NCBI GenBank assembly: GCA_036346375.1 | Contig: CM070504.1 | Location: 9,917,890 to 9,981,889, forward strand | Source of the DNA: Guadua angustifolia | Lineage: Eukaryota > Streptophyta > Magnoliopsida > Poales > Poaceae | Length of the DNA: 64,000 nt | Direction of reading: 5' to 3' | Made by a program: the position numbers and the translations under genes | Shown: positions 12,398 to 25,778 of the stretch, piece by piece | Position numbering within the stretch: the stretch's first letter is position 1 | Layout: the number at the start of each line of letters is the position of its first letter | The notes under the pieces: model-generated | What the model saw: only the letters and a program-made list of their open reading frames with translations | What the model was told of the DNA's origin: nothing | Database searches by the model: none

Positions 12398-15300
12398 GAA
12401 TTCGCACCGGCCGATCGAGTGGGAGCTGCCTGTTTCCGTAGCCCTCTAAAATTCATTTTTAACAAATTTAATTCTCTTCCGTTTACATTTACAAAACTAA
12501 GCCCTTATAAGTTTGAAAAATGCGATAGGTGACATGAGTCACTTGTTGCACCGAAAGAGCTCGGCAGCTTCCACGGCAGATAGACTCCACGCTTGGTTGG
12601 CGTGGAAGGAATCTACGGTCCTTTCACACTTGGCTATCGTGGAAGCAAATGAGAAGGCTTCTTCCGTGCTTGGCTTTCGCAGAAGGACATGAGATTAATT
12701 AGTAATTTAATTAAGTTATTAATTAAGAAATATGATTAAATTAGTAATTAATTAGTTGATTGATCCTACCATAGAAGGGGAGCGTGGAATGATTCTTGCC
12801 GAGCTTCTGGAATGCAGGAGGTGGCTTGTGGATGCTAATTTTGTAAATGATTTTAGAAAAGCTATATTTAAAAAATAAACTTTCACAGGGTAACTAAAAA
12901 GCAAAAAATTCCATCGAGTGGGCTTAACTGAGAGAGGTAGTTCAACTGGCCATGCTTTATGCATGCTCCTAGTTGCTAGCTAGGTCGATCAAACCTATTT
13001 CACGACGACTACACAATTAAACCAGACTACTATTCGATTTGAAAAAGAGTTTTTTACAGTGTATTATACTAACAATATATACTAGATAATATAAATAAGA
13101 TCTAATCATTAATTTTTAAGTGTATTCCTACTCCTCTACTATTAAAGAAAGCATAAATAAATACTAGCTAGCTAATCAGATCTATTAGATTAAAAATAAT
13201 AAACAATGCATATTAAATTTAATATACTGTAAAAAGATCGTGGAAAAAAAAATTAGACTACTATTTGATAAAGTTTACGGCTTGACAGTACATGTGCTAA
13301 AAAAGTTAATATTTTGCCAATAGTTATAAAGATGAAGTTAGTGTTGGATATCAAAATTAAATGCTTTAGTATTTCTCTCGAGACAAACTTTAGAGATAGT
13401 TATTGTATAAATTGGTTTTATTACTTACTCTAGATGATATGGATGAGAGATACAGTAAATAGTGAGCTTCGTCATGGTTAGTAGCAGTGTCTGCAAAGGC
13501 AAATTAACATGCTATCTTCGATCCCTCGCACGCCGGTCTTCCCAAACCAGTGCAGTGCTACCACAGTACTCGCCGCGGAAGATTTGGTTTGTTTGACCTT
13601 CACATTATCTTTTTTCATTTTTGTGTTTTATAAATAAAATTATAAATCTAATTTATTTTTTAACCGTTGAAACACCGAGAGACAATATATACCTACACGA
13701 GCTCAACAAAGATAAAAATATCAGTGTCCGAGCCTGATAAACACCTGTCACCAGTCACCGTACTCAAGCCCGGTACGAAGAGTGGAAGCACCACCTACCG
13801 CGCTTCAGCGACAGAAAGGAAGAGAGGTAGCTGACACGTGTGTGCATGCTTTTGTGATAAAAAAAAGAGTACATTTATAATTTCGTTCCAAAAGATTAAA
13901 GAAAAAAAGAAACGTGCAATGGACCGAATAAACCAGGCTTCCTTGCCGGATAAAAAAGGCGGGCTGCTGCCTCTGTAAAGCTGCGGCTAGTAAGGTGGCA
14001 TTAAGAATTCTCTTCTTTCGAGATGAATTGCTTGCCAGGTCTCTCCACATACCACGGGATGTATGGATCGATTGAGAGATCAGGGACCAACAAGCGTCTC
14101 AGAGAAGCAGCAGTCAAAAGACCAGTTGTCACAGTTGCAAGTGGCATGTCACTTCACGAGGGCGAAGGAAGGATGCAGCCGAACGGGATTCATCCATCAG
14201 AAAAAGAAATCACCTATACCGCTAGCCGAACGGGAGTTGATTTGCGCGCGATGGGAAAGTAGGATGAATGGGATGGGAGGCTCCTCTTTGTTATCCAATA
14301 TTCCAATCCAAACATACGCAGATCGATGAACTGCCAACTTACCCGACGAGGATCCGGCGAGGGGATCAACGGAGCTGGCGCACATGCTGCATCTCGAGCT
14401 CGCCAACGTTTGCACGTCGGTCGGCTCGGGGCAACGGACATGAGGAGAGGAAAGAAAACGGAGGGGAAAACGCATGGTTTGGGAGAGAGTCTGCACCACC
14501 GGCCGGCCGCCGGCCTCCACCTCCCCTGACCGGCCGGATCCCTCCTCGCCGTCTTCTCCGGCTCTGCATGCCCTGCCTCGCCTCTCTGTCGCATCCGTTA
14601 TCGTCGGCGCGCTGGCCCTTGCACGTACATCGGCGTGAGCTGAGCTCTTCCTCTCGTTGTTGCTACGAACCTTGTATGTGTCGCTTGGATCGGACGGACC
14701 CGATCAGCAAAGAGGACACGGTACATTTCCAGGTTGGTCTGTGGATTAACATTGTCCTGTTTGTCTTGGCTGTATTTGATTAGTCTCAGATTTGCAAACA
14801 ACAAAAGCTAAGCAGTTTTCTTTTTAAAACGAAACAAAATGGGTCTCCGTCGGGACAGCATTCATACTTCAATAATTCGTCCTTTGTATGAAGACAACAA
14901 ATGTGATGGGGGGAACTACGTGGAACTCTTACCGGTTTTGTTGCACCAAGTAATGTATACAACCAAAGTGGACTGAGCTTAATTTGTCTAAGAACAGTGA
15001 ACGGAAAGTGCACTGGCAAATGGGGGCGCTTAGAGGCAATAATCCAAGAAAGATTCCGATCTCCCACAGAGCCGTGCATATTACGACATAAACATTACAT
15101 ATTCTCCTAGATCTTGGACGAGAACAAATCCACCCCCAAATGATCAGCAGCATCTGCCTGCCCAACTGGACTGTTTGATCTGAGTTCAGTTTTGACCATA
15201 TATAGCTAATGTCTGATGTCGATGACAACGGGCACGGGATCGGACGGGGGATGCATCAATATGCGTCCGTGATTTTGTTCGTCTACGGCTCAGACGTACG

Positions 15301-15567
15301 TGCGTATCATATGCATGTTTGTAATGCACATGCAGTTTATACCATACTGTACTAGTGCGCACGCATTTTTATTCGAGATGTTGTGTCTCGCATGGAGAAA
15401 TGCAAGTCCACATGTATATGGATGTTCATTACTATTCTATCTATCCAAAGTGTTCCGGGATTTGTGCAAAAAGGAAATTAAAATCATTAGAAGATGGGGT
15501 ACGTTGGTTTGATTTTTGAAAGCTTAGATCAATCTCAAGGCATATTTGATTGTTACGATAGTATATA
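12398..15567. repeat. 3.17-kb direct duplication, copy 1
   Basis: This block is repeated almost base for base at 16218-19394. Both copies start GAATTCGCACCGG and end GATAGTATATA. Small indels and substitutions separate them, mostly in homopolymers and a short patch near 12545-12590. Each contains a GC-rich segment (14340-14650 here) with overlapping open frames of up to about 170 codons on both strands. None resembles a known family and codon use is not convincing, so I do not call a gene. Sequences around 13830 include a CACGTG-type box. It may be a promoter and leader fragment of a gene not otherwise present. Confidence 0.9.
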
Positions 15568-16217
15568 CAAAATTTTAACGAACAACATGCTCAAGAGGGG
15601 TGGCCTGCAATGCCAACGTAGTCTTTGACGCCTCATCGAATCATCATGCCATATTTGTAAGGATTGTCCTTCACTAGACGGTATGGGACCGCTCGTAATG
15701 GGGTAATCTGCAGAGGTGGCGAATTTGAACTATGGAGGCTCGGTATACAAATGGTGGCAAAGACGAGAACTCAATATGGCAAAGAGAGCAGGGCACTTGG
15801 ATGGTTTGCTCATTTACTCGGTGGAATATTTGGCAAGAGAGAACCGTGTTTTCCAGGAAGTACATAGATCGCCGGAGCAGGTGGCTATAGCGATAAAAGA
15901 GACAGTGCTCACCCGTCATTTTGTTTGGAATTAGTGGGATCGAGTGGGATTTAGTTCTTCCTAGTGTTTTTACCTTGTTGTTAGGAGCAGTTCTAGTTAA
16001 ATTTGAGTCATGTTTTTAGGAGCAGTCCTTGTTGGAGTTGAGTTTTTTCTGTAAGGTTTAGGAGCTGTTCTAGTCGAGTTGATTCGCGAGTTTTTTAGTT
16101 TGGGTTAAATTGTGAGGTTTTCCCCCGGTTTTCTCCCTAAAAATCGGGGACCAAATTTCTTTTTTTTCTTGCTTAATAAAATTTGTAGCAATTCTCTTGC
16201 TGCTCTTTCAAAAAAAA
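15568..16217 (+). mobile_element. LINE (L1-type) 3' end, 5'-truncated, between the duplicated blocks
   Basis: The fragment carries the decayed C-terminal end of a plant L1 ORF2. Residues from 15716-15934 keep the pattern of the region after the zf-RVT fingers (a WWQRRELNMAKRAG block, then RENRVFQEVHRSPEQV). It is followed by about 300 bp of 3' UTR, the typical TTAATAAAATT...CTTGCTGCTCTTTC ending and an A8 tail. The tail abuts the first base of duplication copy 2. No ordinary short target duplication is seen; the duplicated host DNA is 3.17 kb long. Confidence 0.75.
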
Positions 16218-19200
16218 GAATTCGCACCGGCCGATCGAGTGGGAGCTGCCTGTTTTCGTAGCCCTCTAAAATTCATTTTTAACAAATTTAATTCTCTTCC
16301 GTTTACATTTACAAAACTAAGCCCTTACAAGTTTGAAAAATGCGATGCGTGACATGAGTCACTTGTTAGTAATGAAGAGCTCGCTAGCTTCCATCTTCAG
16401 CAGAGACCTGACGCTTGGTTGGCGTGGAAGGAATCTACGGTCCTTTCACACTTGGCTATCGTGGAAGCAAATGAGAAGGCTTCTTCCGTGCTTGGCTTTT
16501 CGCAGAAGGACATGAGATTAATTAGTAATTTAATTGTTATTAATTAAGAAATATGATTAAATTAGTAATTAATTAGTTGATTGATCCTACCATAGAAGGA
16601 GCGTGGAATGATTCTTGCCGAGCTTCTGGAATGCAGGAGGTGGCTTTGGATGCTAATTTTGTAAATGATTTTAGAAAAGCTATATTTAAAAAATAAACTT
16701 TCACAGGGTAACTAAAAGCAAAAATTCCATCGAGGGCTTAACTGAGAGAGGTAGTTCAACTGGCCATGCTTTATGCATGCTTCTAGTTGCTAGCTAGGTC
16801 GATCAAACCTATTTCACGACGACTACACAATTAAACCAGACTACTATTCGATTTGAAAAGAGTTTTAAAGTGTATTATACTAACAATATATACTAGATAA
16901 TATAAATAAGATCTAATCATTAATTTTAAGTGTATTCCTACCTCTACTATTAAAGAAAGCATAAATAAATACTAGCTAGCTAATCGATCTATTAGATTGA
17001 AAATAATAAACAATGCATATTAAATTTAATATACCGTAAAAGATCGTGGAAAAAAAATAGACTACTATTTGATAAAGTTTACGGATTGACAGTACATGTA
17101 CTACAAAAAGTTAATATTTTGCCAATAGTTATAAAGATGAAGTTAGTGTTGGATACCAAAATTAAATGCTTTAGTGTTTCTCTAGAGACAAACTTTAGAG
17201 ATAATTATTGTATAAATTGATTTTATTGCTTACTCTAGATGATATGGATGAGAAATATAGTAAATAGTGAGCTTCGTCATGGTTAGTAGCAGTGTCTGCA
17301 AAGGCAAATTAACATGCTATCTTCGATCCCTCGCACGCCGGTCTTCCCAAACCAGTGCAGTGCTACCACAGTACTCGCCGCGGAAGATTTGGTTTGTTTG
17401 ACCCTTCACATTATCTTTTTTCATTTTTTGTGTTTTATAAATAAAATTATAAATCTAATTTATTTTTTAACCGTTGAAACACCGAGAGACAATATATACC
17501 TACACGAGCTCAACAAAGATAAAAATATCAGTGTCCGAGCCTGATAAACACCTGTCACCAGTCACCGTAGTCAAGCTCGGTACGAAGACCGGAAGCACCA
17601 CCTGCCGCGCTTCAGCGACAGTAAGGAAGAGAGGTAGCTGACACGTGTGTGCATGCTTTCGTGATAAAAAAGAGAGAGTACATTTATAATTTCGTTCCAA
17701 AAGATTAAAGAAAAAAAGAAACGTGCAATGGACCGAATAAACCAGGCTTCCTTGCCGGATAAAAAAGGCGGGCTGCTGCCTCTGTAAAGCTGCGGCTAGT
17801 AAGGTGGCATTAAGAATTCTCTTCTTTCGAGATGAATTGCTTGCCAGGTCTCTCCACATACCACGGGATGTATGGATCGATTGAGAGATCAGGGACCAAC
17901 AAGCGTCTCAGAGAAGCAGCAGTCAAAAGACCAGTTGTCACAGTTGCAAGTGGCATGTCACTTCACGAGGGCGAAGGAAGGATGCAGCCGAACGGGATTC
18001 ATCCATCAGAAAAAGAAATCACCTATACCGCTAGCCGAACGGGAGTTGATTTGCGCGCGATGGGAAAGTAGGATGAATGGGATGGGAGGCTCCCCTTTGT
18101 TATCCAATATTCCAATCCAAACATACGCAGATCGATGAACTGCCAACTTACCCGACGAGGATCCGGCGAGGGGATCAACGGAGCTGGCGCACATGCTGCA
18201 TCTCGAGCTCGCCAACGTTTGCACGTCGGTCGGCTCGGGGCAACGGACATGAGGAGAGGAAAGAAAACGGAGGGGAAAACGCATGGTTTGGGAGAGAGTC
18301 TGCACCACCGGCCGGCCGCCGGCCTCCACCTCCCCTGACCGGCCGGATCCCTCCTCGCCGTCTTCTCCGGCTCTGCATGCCCTGCCTCGCCTCTCTGTCG
18401 CATTCGTTATCGTCGGCGCGCTGGCCCTTGCACGTACATCGGCGTGAGCTGAGCTCTTTTTTCCTCTCGTTGCTGCTACGAACCTTGTATGTGTCGCTTG
18501 ATCGGACGGACCCAATCAGCAAAGAGGACACGGTACATTTCCAGGTTGGTCTGTGGATTAACATTGTCCTGTTTATCTTGGCTGTATTTGATTAGTCCCA
18601 GATTTGGAAACAACAAAAGCTAAGCAGCTTTCTTTTTTTACAAAACGAAAAAAAAATTGAGTCTCCGTCGGGACAGCATCCATACTTCAATAATTCATCC
18701 TTAATTTGTATGAAGACAACAAATGTGATGGGGGGAACTACGTGGAACTCTATCGGTTTTGTTGCACCAAGTAATGAATACAACCAAAGTGGCCTGAGCT
18801 TTGTCTACTAAGAACAGTGAACTGAAAGTGCACAGACAAATGGGGGCGCTTAGAGTCAATAATCCAAGAAAGATTCCGATCTCCCACAGAGCCGTGCATA
18901 TTACGACATAAACATTACATATTCTCCTGGATCTTGGACGAGAACAAATCCACCCCCAATGATCAGCAGCATCTGCCTGCCCAACTGGACTGTTTGATCT
19001 GAGTTCAGTTTTGACCATATATAGCTAATGTCTGATGTCGATGACAACGGGCACGGGATCAGACGTGGGATGCATCAATATGCGTCCGTGATTTTGTTTG
19101 TCTACGGCTCAGACGTACGTGCGTATCATATGCATGTTTGTAATGCACATGCAGTTTATACCATACTGTACTAGTGCGCACGCATTTTTATTCGAGATGT

Positions 19201-19394
19201 TGTGTCTCGCATGGAGAAATGCAAGTCCACATCACCACATGTATATGGATGTTCATTACTATTCTATCTATCCAAAGTGTTCCGGGATTTGTGCAAAAAG
19301 GAGATTAAAACAATTAGAAGATGGGGTACGTTGGTTTGATTTTTGAAAGCTTAGATCAATCTCAAGGCATATTTGATTGTTACGATAGTATATA
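16218..19394. repeat. 3.17-kb direct duplication, copy 2
   Basis: Same content and orientation as 12398-15567. The offset is 3820 bp at the left end and 3827 bp at the right, so net indels are small. The open frames at 17832-18071 and 17872-18138 are carried over nearly unchanged from copy 1, but nothing supports them as protein-coding genes. Confidence 0.9.
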
Positions 19395-19467
19395 GACATC
19401 TATGTACATGTGAGAAAACCTTCTGGCATGCTTGTGCTAATAATAGTACATAAAACTGGAGCTTTTG

Positions 19468-19660
19468 CGGTGACCTAGTGCTTGGCGATGTTTAGCGCTA
19501 TGTGCGTCTAGTCCGGTTCCCCGTTCCCTACCTGACATGTATTTTCCTTTTTGCTTTTAGGTCGCTTAGTTTCCTGTGTTCTTCGCTTTCCTCTGTAAAC
19601 TGATTTACATTTTCTCCCATCCTTAATGCATCTGGCAGAGCTCCTGCCTGCTCTTTCAAA
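19468..19660 (+). mobile_element. 5'-truncated LINE tail with target-site duplication
   Basis: A short LINE 3' end (TTAATGCATCTGGCAGAGCTCC...GCTCTTTC plus poly-A) is flanked by a 13-16-bp direct repeat of ACTGGAGCTTTTG (19452-19467 and 19661-19676). This is the normal hallmark of target-primed reverse transcription with severe 5' truncation. It contrasts with the kilobase-long duplication around the LINE end at 15568-16217. Confidence 0.85.
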
Positions 19661-19786
19661 AAAACTGGAGCTTTTGTTTGGAGAAAAACTAGAGCCTATA
19701 GAATGGCAATAGAATTTTTGGTGTTTTGAGCATGGTGTGTGTGGCAGATGTTTTATAGGGATGGTGTACCTATAAAGCCATTGTCA

Positions 19787-20089
19787 TCTATAAATAAAAA
19801 CATCGGTGATATTTAAACCATCTCCTTTGTTTTAAGGGTAAGAAAATCTCATAATAATCCTAAAAAAAGAACAAAAATCATAGAATTCTAACATTAATTG
19901 AAAGAAAAGGAGAATGATCTACGCCACTTATTTTGATCGAGCTAGATTATAACGGTGCAAAATAATCATATATAGATATTATAGTTATATAACAAATACA
20001 ATTGTGTTTTAATTATATGAGGTAGAGTTGTATATTAAACAACTGTATTATAATATCTAGTCGCACGGTTATACGGGTAAATCTGCTAG
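19787..20089 (+). mobile_element. Probable non-autonomous Helitron
   Basis: The right end has a GC-containing hairpin region (CGCACGGTTATACGGGT) followed shortly by CTAG and then T, as rice Helitrons end. A plausible left end is TCTATAAATAAAA, preceded by A, so the insertion sits between A and T. The left end is less certain than the right. Confidence 0.5.
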
Positions 20090-23080
20090 TTATATACTAA
20101 CACAGGCGTCTCAAATCGACTAACTGCAATATGCTTGCAAAATCATGCCAAAGATTTGCAATTTTATCCTATCAAATTTCACTCACATGATCACGAGTCA
20201 AATCTCACTAACGTGCTCTTGAATCGCTTGGTTGCAAGATGAATGCAGCACTAGCCTGGCTATCGCGCATTTGCGAGTATCCGTACCAGCACTGGCACTG
20301 CAACACAACACCGATGCCACGCAACACGCTGCTCCAGCTTTTGTTGCTCAAAACGGTTCATGACTCCTTGAGATCTTAGCTCTGTGCCCTCTAATGACGA
20401 TCCACCATTGTGAATGCGTGATCGCTTTTTGTACGAGATTTTCTGCCGATCCACAGGCGCAAAGCCCAGAGATCGCCGGCTTTTCACACATCTACGACTA
20501 GAGGAGTCGTTCCTGCTTGCTCTGGACTTCACAATACGTGGAGGAACGTAATGCAGCAGTTAAGATTAATCGGCGATGGCGATTTACAGGGACAGGGCCA
20601 GGAGGCCCAGGATGGCGACATGAACTGCGTACGCCATTGACAAGGATGTGGCAACGATTGGGAGCAGTATTAGGCGTTTTCGTGTATATCTTTAGCCTTT
20701 TCTTTTCGTAGCTGCTTGTTTTACACCATATTTTGATCTATGTGTGTGACATCAGAAAGCTGCTACTAACACACCGACTTCGTTCTGAAAGCGCCAAAAT
20801 ACCAACTGATTACTGGTAGACTACGAGTTCAATACCACGCAGTTTTGAGGGAGCTACTTCGTAAATAAAGTGTATTGTGTTTGCCCAAAGCTTGGTTTGA
20901 TCGCCTTTTACTTTTCTGAACGAACTTGTTGTTAGCGAGTAAACATTATTTAGTCTGAACGTTGATCCCCCTGAAATTCTGCCATCCAAAAGCGCAATTC
21001 GACATTCTGATCAGTACTAATCAAAACCTCAACTTTGGTGGTCATTCTAAATACTAATCAAAACCTCTTCTTGGGTAGCCTTACTGGTTAACTCTATTAA
21101 CTAGCTAGAAAGAATCAAACAATTTTATCTTGCGGACGACATGAAACTGAAATGCAATGCATGATTCCAGTTCATAAGCTGTGGTGCACCGTTAAAGGGA
21201 GACAAAGGAACAGGGAACAACGAAAACGGCATTGGCAAATGGCAATAGAAGAGAAAGAAAGAGATAGAGCATCTCAAGATTCCAAACGAAACCAATCAAA
21301 AACGAAACTAAAGCTGCCATTGGAGCAGAAATCAAGTCCGAACTTTGAAAGTTTGCTAAGGTTTCAGTAGTACCTGAGTTGGCAATGCAGAGACCAGAAG
21401 AAGCTTAGCAGCTGAAATCTTGCCTCCCCAACCAGCTGTGTCTAACTGATCCTAAACAAAAGAGGCTCCAAAACCCAGCAAGCAGCAGCTTTAGGGCCCT
21501 TAAAAGCAGATATTATTTGCAAATTAAGCTTTGTGAGCCCCCCCACAGTTCCCTTCTCTCTCTGCATACCTTTTCCCTGTCCTCCCCCCTTTGCTTCTAA
21601 GGAGGTTCTACTTCCTTTTTGGGCCCTTTTATTCAATCCTGGGGTCACATAGTATCTTTTTAATTTACAGATTGGAACAGTGTATCTATTTTCCCAAAAC
21701 ATATGTTCTCTTATCATTATCATTTTGCAAATACATATTAGCATTTAGCCATGTGCTAAACTGCTAATACATGTGCACACTATAATTTGGCCCTGTTTGA
21801 GAGGGATTTAAGTCAGCTTCAGCTTTTGAAAGCCAACAAGCCCCCCTTCCCCTAAATAGTTTAGCTTTAAATGACTTTTGACATAAATTAGAAGCCATAT
21901 ATAACTAACAAAAATCAAAAGTTGAAAGTTAGGTTAGACCTTCTTCTATAGTTTATTACCGAAGGAAATTAGTTATTTGTCAAACGGTTGCTTATAAAAA
22001 CTACAGCTACTTTTTAGCCTAAAAGTCAAAAAACAGTCCCCAAATAGACCCAAAGGCAACTGTTATCTGACTGCTGCTGCTCCACAGAGTAAAGTGGCAG
22101 CATCTTAGAAGAGCAGGACCACTATACTAACTAGCTCATGAAGATTTGCAGATTTGCAAGTTCTTGATGCAGTGATTCATTAGGGGAAAGGACTGGAGTT
22201 ATTACGAAAACACAGCATGTTACTGTTCAGTGGCCTTTATTTACAGGGTGGTTCAACGTAGCAGAACACCAAAGAAGCCAAATATAGCTCCGGGACCATT
22301 AAGGTATTTGCCCTTGGGCATTTACTTATCTCATAGCAAGCAGTAGTTATGTTTGATGTAATAATTAACTAGTTGCTTTTACTACAAAGAATGGTACATT
22401 GCACTGTATAAGTACCTTTAACATAGGAAGGAACATTTATTTGATGTACTAACCTGACACATAGAAGAAGCATCCAGGAAAAGGAAAGAAGGCATGAGTA
22501 TCTCTCAAGAGCCCATATCTTTACATGACTTAACACTGACTACTGCAAAAAAAAAAAGATGTGGTATATATGTGTAATCATACTCAACTTGCTAACCTGG
22601 GCATGGCTGGCATAATTATTTATGATGCATCAAGCACATGCCGTTGCATCAACACAGCGTGAATAGGACGATTGCTAGTGACTTTCAGATAAGGAGCATC
22701 ACAATTTGCAATGCAACAGCTAAGCGCGTGCGCAGAACTTGACTCGTTTGCTTAAAGTCCCAATATGCAGCATCTAAATGATCTAGCACTGCATTGAATT
22801 AAACCTAGTTCATTGCTTGCAGGATATGCAATTGCCAATTTGTCTTTATGCTGAATTCATCATCGTTCTTCTGCATAGCTTACACTTTGCTTGCAACTAC
22901 GACCACTGCATTATTCTGAAATTCGTTTTGTGTAAAACACGAAGTGGCATTGCTTGGTGCATGGTGTTTGTCATATTCCATGCTCACAAAGGATTGTGCA
23001 TTTGAAGATAACATCAAAGTTAAAGTTTCACTTGCTTGGAATTCAATGCTCCAATTTATTTTGATCATTTGATTCAGCTG
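20090..23080. other. Gene-free stretch
   Basis: No supported gene. The longest frame (20260-20532, minus, 90 codons) is basic and Ser/Arg-rich but matches nothing I recognise. A MITE-like element lies at 21789-22050. The rest shows no clear structure. Confidence 0.45.
21789..22050. mobile_element. MITE-like element (unassigned)
   Basis: The ends GGCCCTGTTTGAGAG and the complement of CCCCAAATAGACCC form an imperfect terminal inverted repeat. Inside are CAGCTTTTGAAAGCC and GCTACTTTTTAGCC-type segments found in rice hAT-like miniature elements. Target duplications are unclear. Confidence 0.45.
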
Positions 23081-23353
23081 TGTTGGGTTTAGTCCCACAT
23101 CGGATATTGGTGATGGAGGAGCACAACATAAAAGGTGGAGGCGTCTCTCACCTATCATAGGCAAAGGCAAAGGAGCATAGGCAAAGGAGGGGGCGTGGCC
23201 TGCTGTGGTCGTGCCCTATGTAGCCGGTATGCTGCGGTATTGTTGATTGGGGAGGAGCGCCCATAATCGAGCCCCGCAGATGTAGGCGCAGTCGAACGCA
23301 ATGCCAAACATCGGTGTCCTTATGTCGTTCTGATCTTACATTGGTATCGGCCT
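23081..23353 (+). mobile_element. TRIM-like LTR with primer-binding site
   Basis: A 260-bp segment starts TGTTGGGTTTAGTCCCACATCGG and ends GATCTTACA at 23340, so it has TG...CA termini and the GTCCCACATCGG block common in plant TRIM and copia LTRs. It is followed at once by TTGGTATCGGCC, resembling a primer-binding site for initiator tRNA-Met. No second LTR is visible downstream, so this is probably a truncated element. Confidence 0.6.
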
Positions 23354-23794
23354 TGTTTTTCCTAACAAGCTGTATGATTAAGCCCATTCTTAAGAACAAC
23401 TTTGCTTATATGGGGGATGAAACACTCAAAGAATTGCTAAGACTCAGTTGCATCACATACGGCCGAAGGAAAGTAGACCCTGTAGTGTTTGCCTTGTATT
23501 GGAATCTATTCTCATTTGAAACTTAGGAATTTGTCAAAGCGGAATCCACTTTTCTCTTTTAAAGCTCTCCTATGAATAACGCAATTAACCTCACCAGAAT
23601 TGAAGTGGAAGATCCACGGGATAGGTGCTTCTTTTTGGATGAACACGACTCCAGTCTTTCCTCATAAGTTTATCATAATGATATTTCGTAATATTAGTTT
23701 CAGGCATAACATATGGGTTGTGGAATGTGGGTATCGTTCATATCTCCAACAAGACTTTCTTACTGACGGAGTTCTCAGACAGCAAGGATATGGA

Positions 23795-24560
23795 TTTTTT
23801 TTTAGATAAAGGAATAAATTCCGGTCTCTGCAGAATGCATACGACCAAGTCACATAGTTTTCAGCTATCAAGCTGATCTCCAATAAATGAAAAAAGATTA
23901 CAAATAATATCAAAGACAAAGTCTATTATTATTTCGCCATCCATTCTTGGCAAATATTTCTAATGCGACGACTTCCAAAGGTTTCATCGACCAACCGGAT
24001 GTGTCCTTGAGTTCTCAGGCAAATAAAGGCCTTTAATCGCAACCAAGAAGTTCTCAAGATAGCTCAGAAACAAGAAATATATTGTTTGTTCTCAAAGAGA
24101 CATCATTACGCAGTGCACCAAATAGCCCACACGATAGCCAAGCAACTCCGTGAAAATCAATCTTTTTCTATCTTTGCAAAGCCCCGATAACCAATGTCCA
24201 AACATATGCATAATAGATCTTGGTGGAGTTAACCCAGAGTTTATATGAATAATTCTCCAAATATTTTTGGCATGCTAACAGTCAATGAACAAGTGCTTTA
24301 TTGTTTCATTGTTATTACAAAAACAACATTGATAACTCCCAATCCAATTCCTTTTAGCTAAGTTATCTTCGTTAAGATCACCTTTCTCGAACATACCAAA
24401 GGAAAATCTTAATTTTCAAAGGAACCTTTAATTTCCAAATGAACTTACTAGTGAAAGGAGTACCATGATTCATTAGATAATTATACATAGACCGAATTGA
24501 GAATTGACCATGTCTATGTAGATCCCAGGTAACACGGAAATTATAAAGTGAAAACATAAC
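23795..24560 (-). mobile_element. LINE 3' fragment with zf-RVT domain
   Basis: Read on the minus strand, the sequence around 24290-24340 encodes CCFCNNNETIKHLF followed by IDC, the Cys-x2-Cys...His-x4-Cys pattern of the zf-RVT domain at the end of plant LINE ORF2. The frame is broken by stops. A poly-T run at 23795-23803 marks the poly-A tail. The 5' limit near 24560 is approximate. Confidence 0.7.
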
Positions 24561-24746
24561 GACCTGGAAAACAGAAAGTGATTTGACTTCAGTTGCATCA
24601 CGTTGTCATTTAGGTTAATGTATCATGCCAAAGGACTAGCTTTCTTCAAACTTCATAGGGTCTTATACACAGATGTTACACTAACCAAGAAGCATTTCTT
24701 TTCCTTTATTTTTTGAAACATATAACATTTATTTTCCTTTAGAGAG

Positions 24747-24778
<32 letters not shown>

Positions 24779-25243
24779 ACAGATTATTCAAGAAATGTTC
24801 TGTCACGCGACAGCAGGGGATTAATGCAGATTTATTTCCCAAAAGAGAAGAACAGAACACTTCAACAACAGCTTCTGAACCACCTCTGTGATTCTGGTGT
24901 ATCCATAGGACTAGGAATACTGAGAAAAGAAACAACACCATCAGGTTTTTCGCTCCAAAAAAGCGTAACCATTAGCTAAGGTGTCAGCGAAGAGCCACTT
25001 GTGATTGCTTAGTCTTGACACCGGTACTCGACCACCATCATTGTCCACTAACAATGCTTGTTAGCTAGGTAGTTTGTAGTAATAGGCCCATCACTGAAAG
25101 TAAGTGTCACATAGAGAGCATAATTTGGTCACTCAGCCTAAAAAGCTGAAGGAGGAAGGGGAGCCTTTTCTCCTATTCTTCAATTTAGATGGAAGTTTTC
25201 AGTGGAGAGGTAATTAAACCTTAACTGCCTAGTAAATAAAAAA
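24561..25243. other. Gene-free stretch with microsatellite
   Basis: No coding signal. The only clear structure is the (TAA)n tract at 24748-24777. Confidence 0.5.
24748..24777. repeat. (TAA)n microsatellite
   Basis: About ten uninterrupted trinucleotide repeats. Confidence 0.9.
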
Positions 25244-25778
25244 GGAATAGGTCCATTTTACACACTTGAACTTTACAAAGCTCATTTAACAACCTCAACT
25301 ACAAAACCGGTGTATTTAACACCTTCAACTATAAAACCGGGTATTTAACACCTTAAACTTAAAAAACCAGATCAACTTACACATTGATGTGGTTTTGCTG
25401 ATGGGGATCCAACTCAGCGTGGTTTTTACATTGTGGCAGCCATGTCATCGGTTTTTACGAACGGCGATCTGAATAAGAGGTGGGAAGATGATAATAAGAA
25501 GAAAAATAATAGAGATAGAGAGGAGTAAAAAAAGGTAGATGATGTGGATGTCAACGTCCTTTGAGTTGGATCCTCATAAGCAAAATCCAATAATATGACT
25601 GTCAATATTGCAAAAACCACCTTGAGTGGGATCTATGTCATCAAACAACCCTCCAAAACCGCCTTACAGTGTAATTTGACCCGGTTTTATAAGTTTAGGG
25701 TGTTAAATACTCGGTTTTGTAGTTGAGGGGGTTAAACGGACTTTTGCAAAGTTTGGAGGCGTAAAATGGACTTATTCC
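25244..25778. mobile_element. Mutator-type MITE with long TIRs
   Basis: Terminal inverted repeats of roughly 100 bp or more start GGAATAGGTCCATTTTAC on the left; the right end is the complement of GGAATAAGTCCATTTTAC. Both arms contain the CAACTACAAAACCG and GTATTTAACACC blocks. The interior is non-coding. The flanks are A-rich, so a 9-bp target duplication cannot be read confidently. Confidence 0.7.

Noticed and set aside
14268..14783. 171-codon plus-strand frame (also at 18077-18595) in the duplicated block
   Set aside because: Overlapping open frames exist on both strands in a GC-rich patch, composition is unlike a protein, no domain is seen and there are no linked exons. Duplication alone explains its conservation.
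15700..15730. Possible tRNA-like segment (GGTGGCGAATTTGAACTATGG)
   Set aside because: No acceptor or anticodon stems; it lies within the LINE coding remnant.
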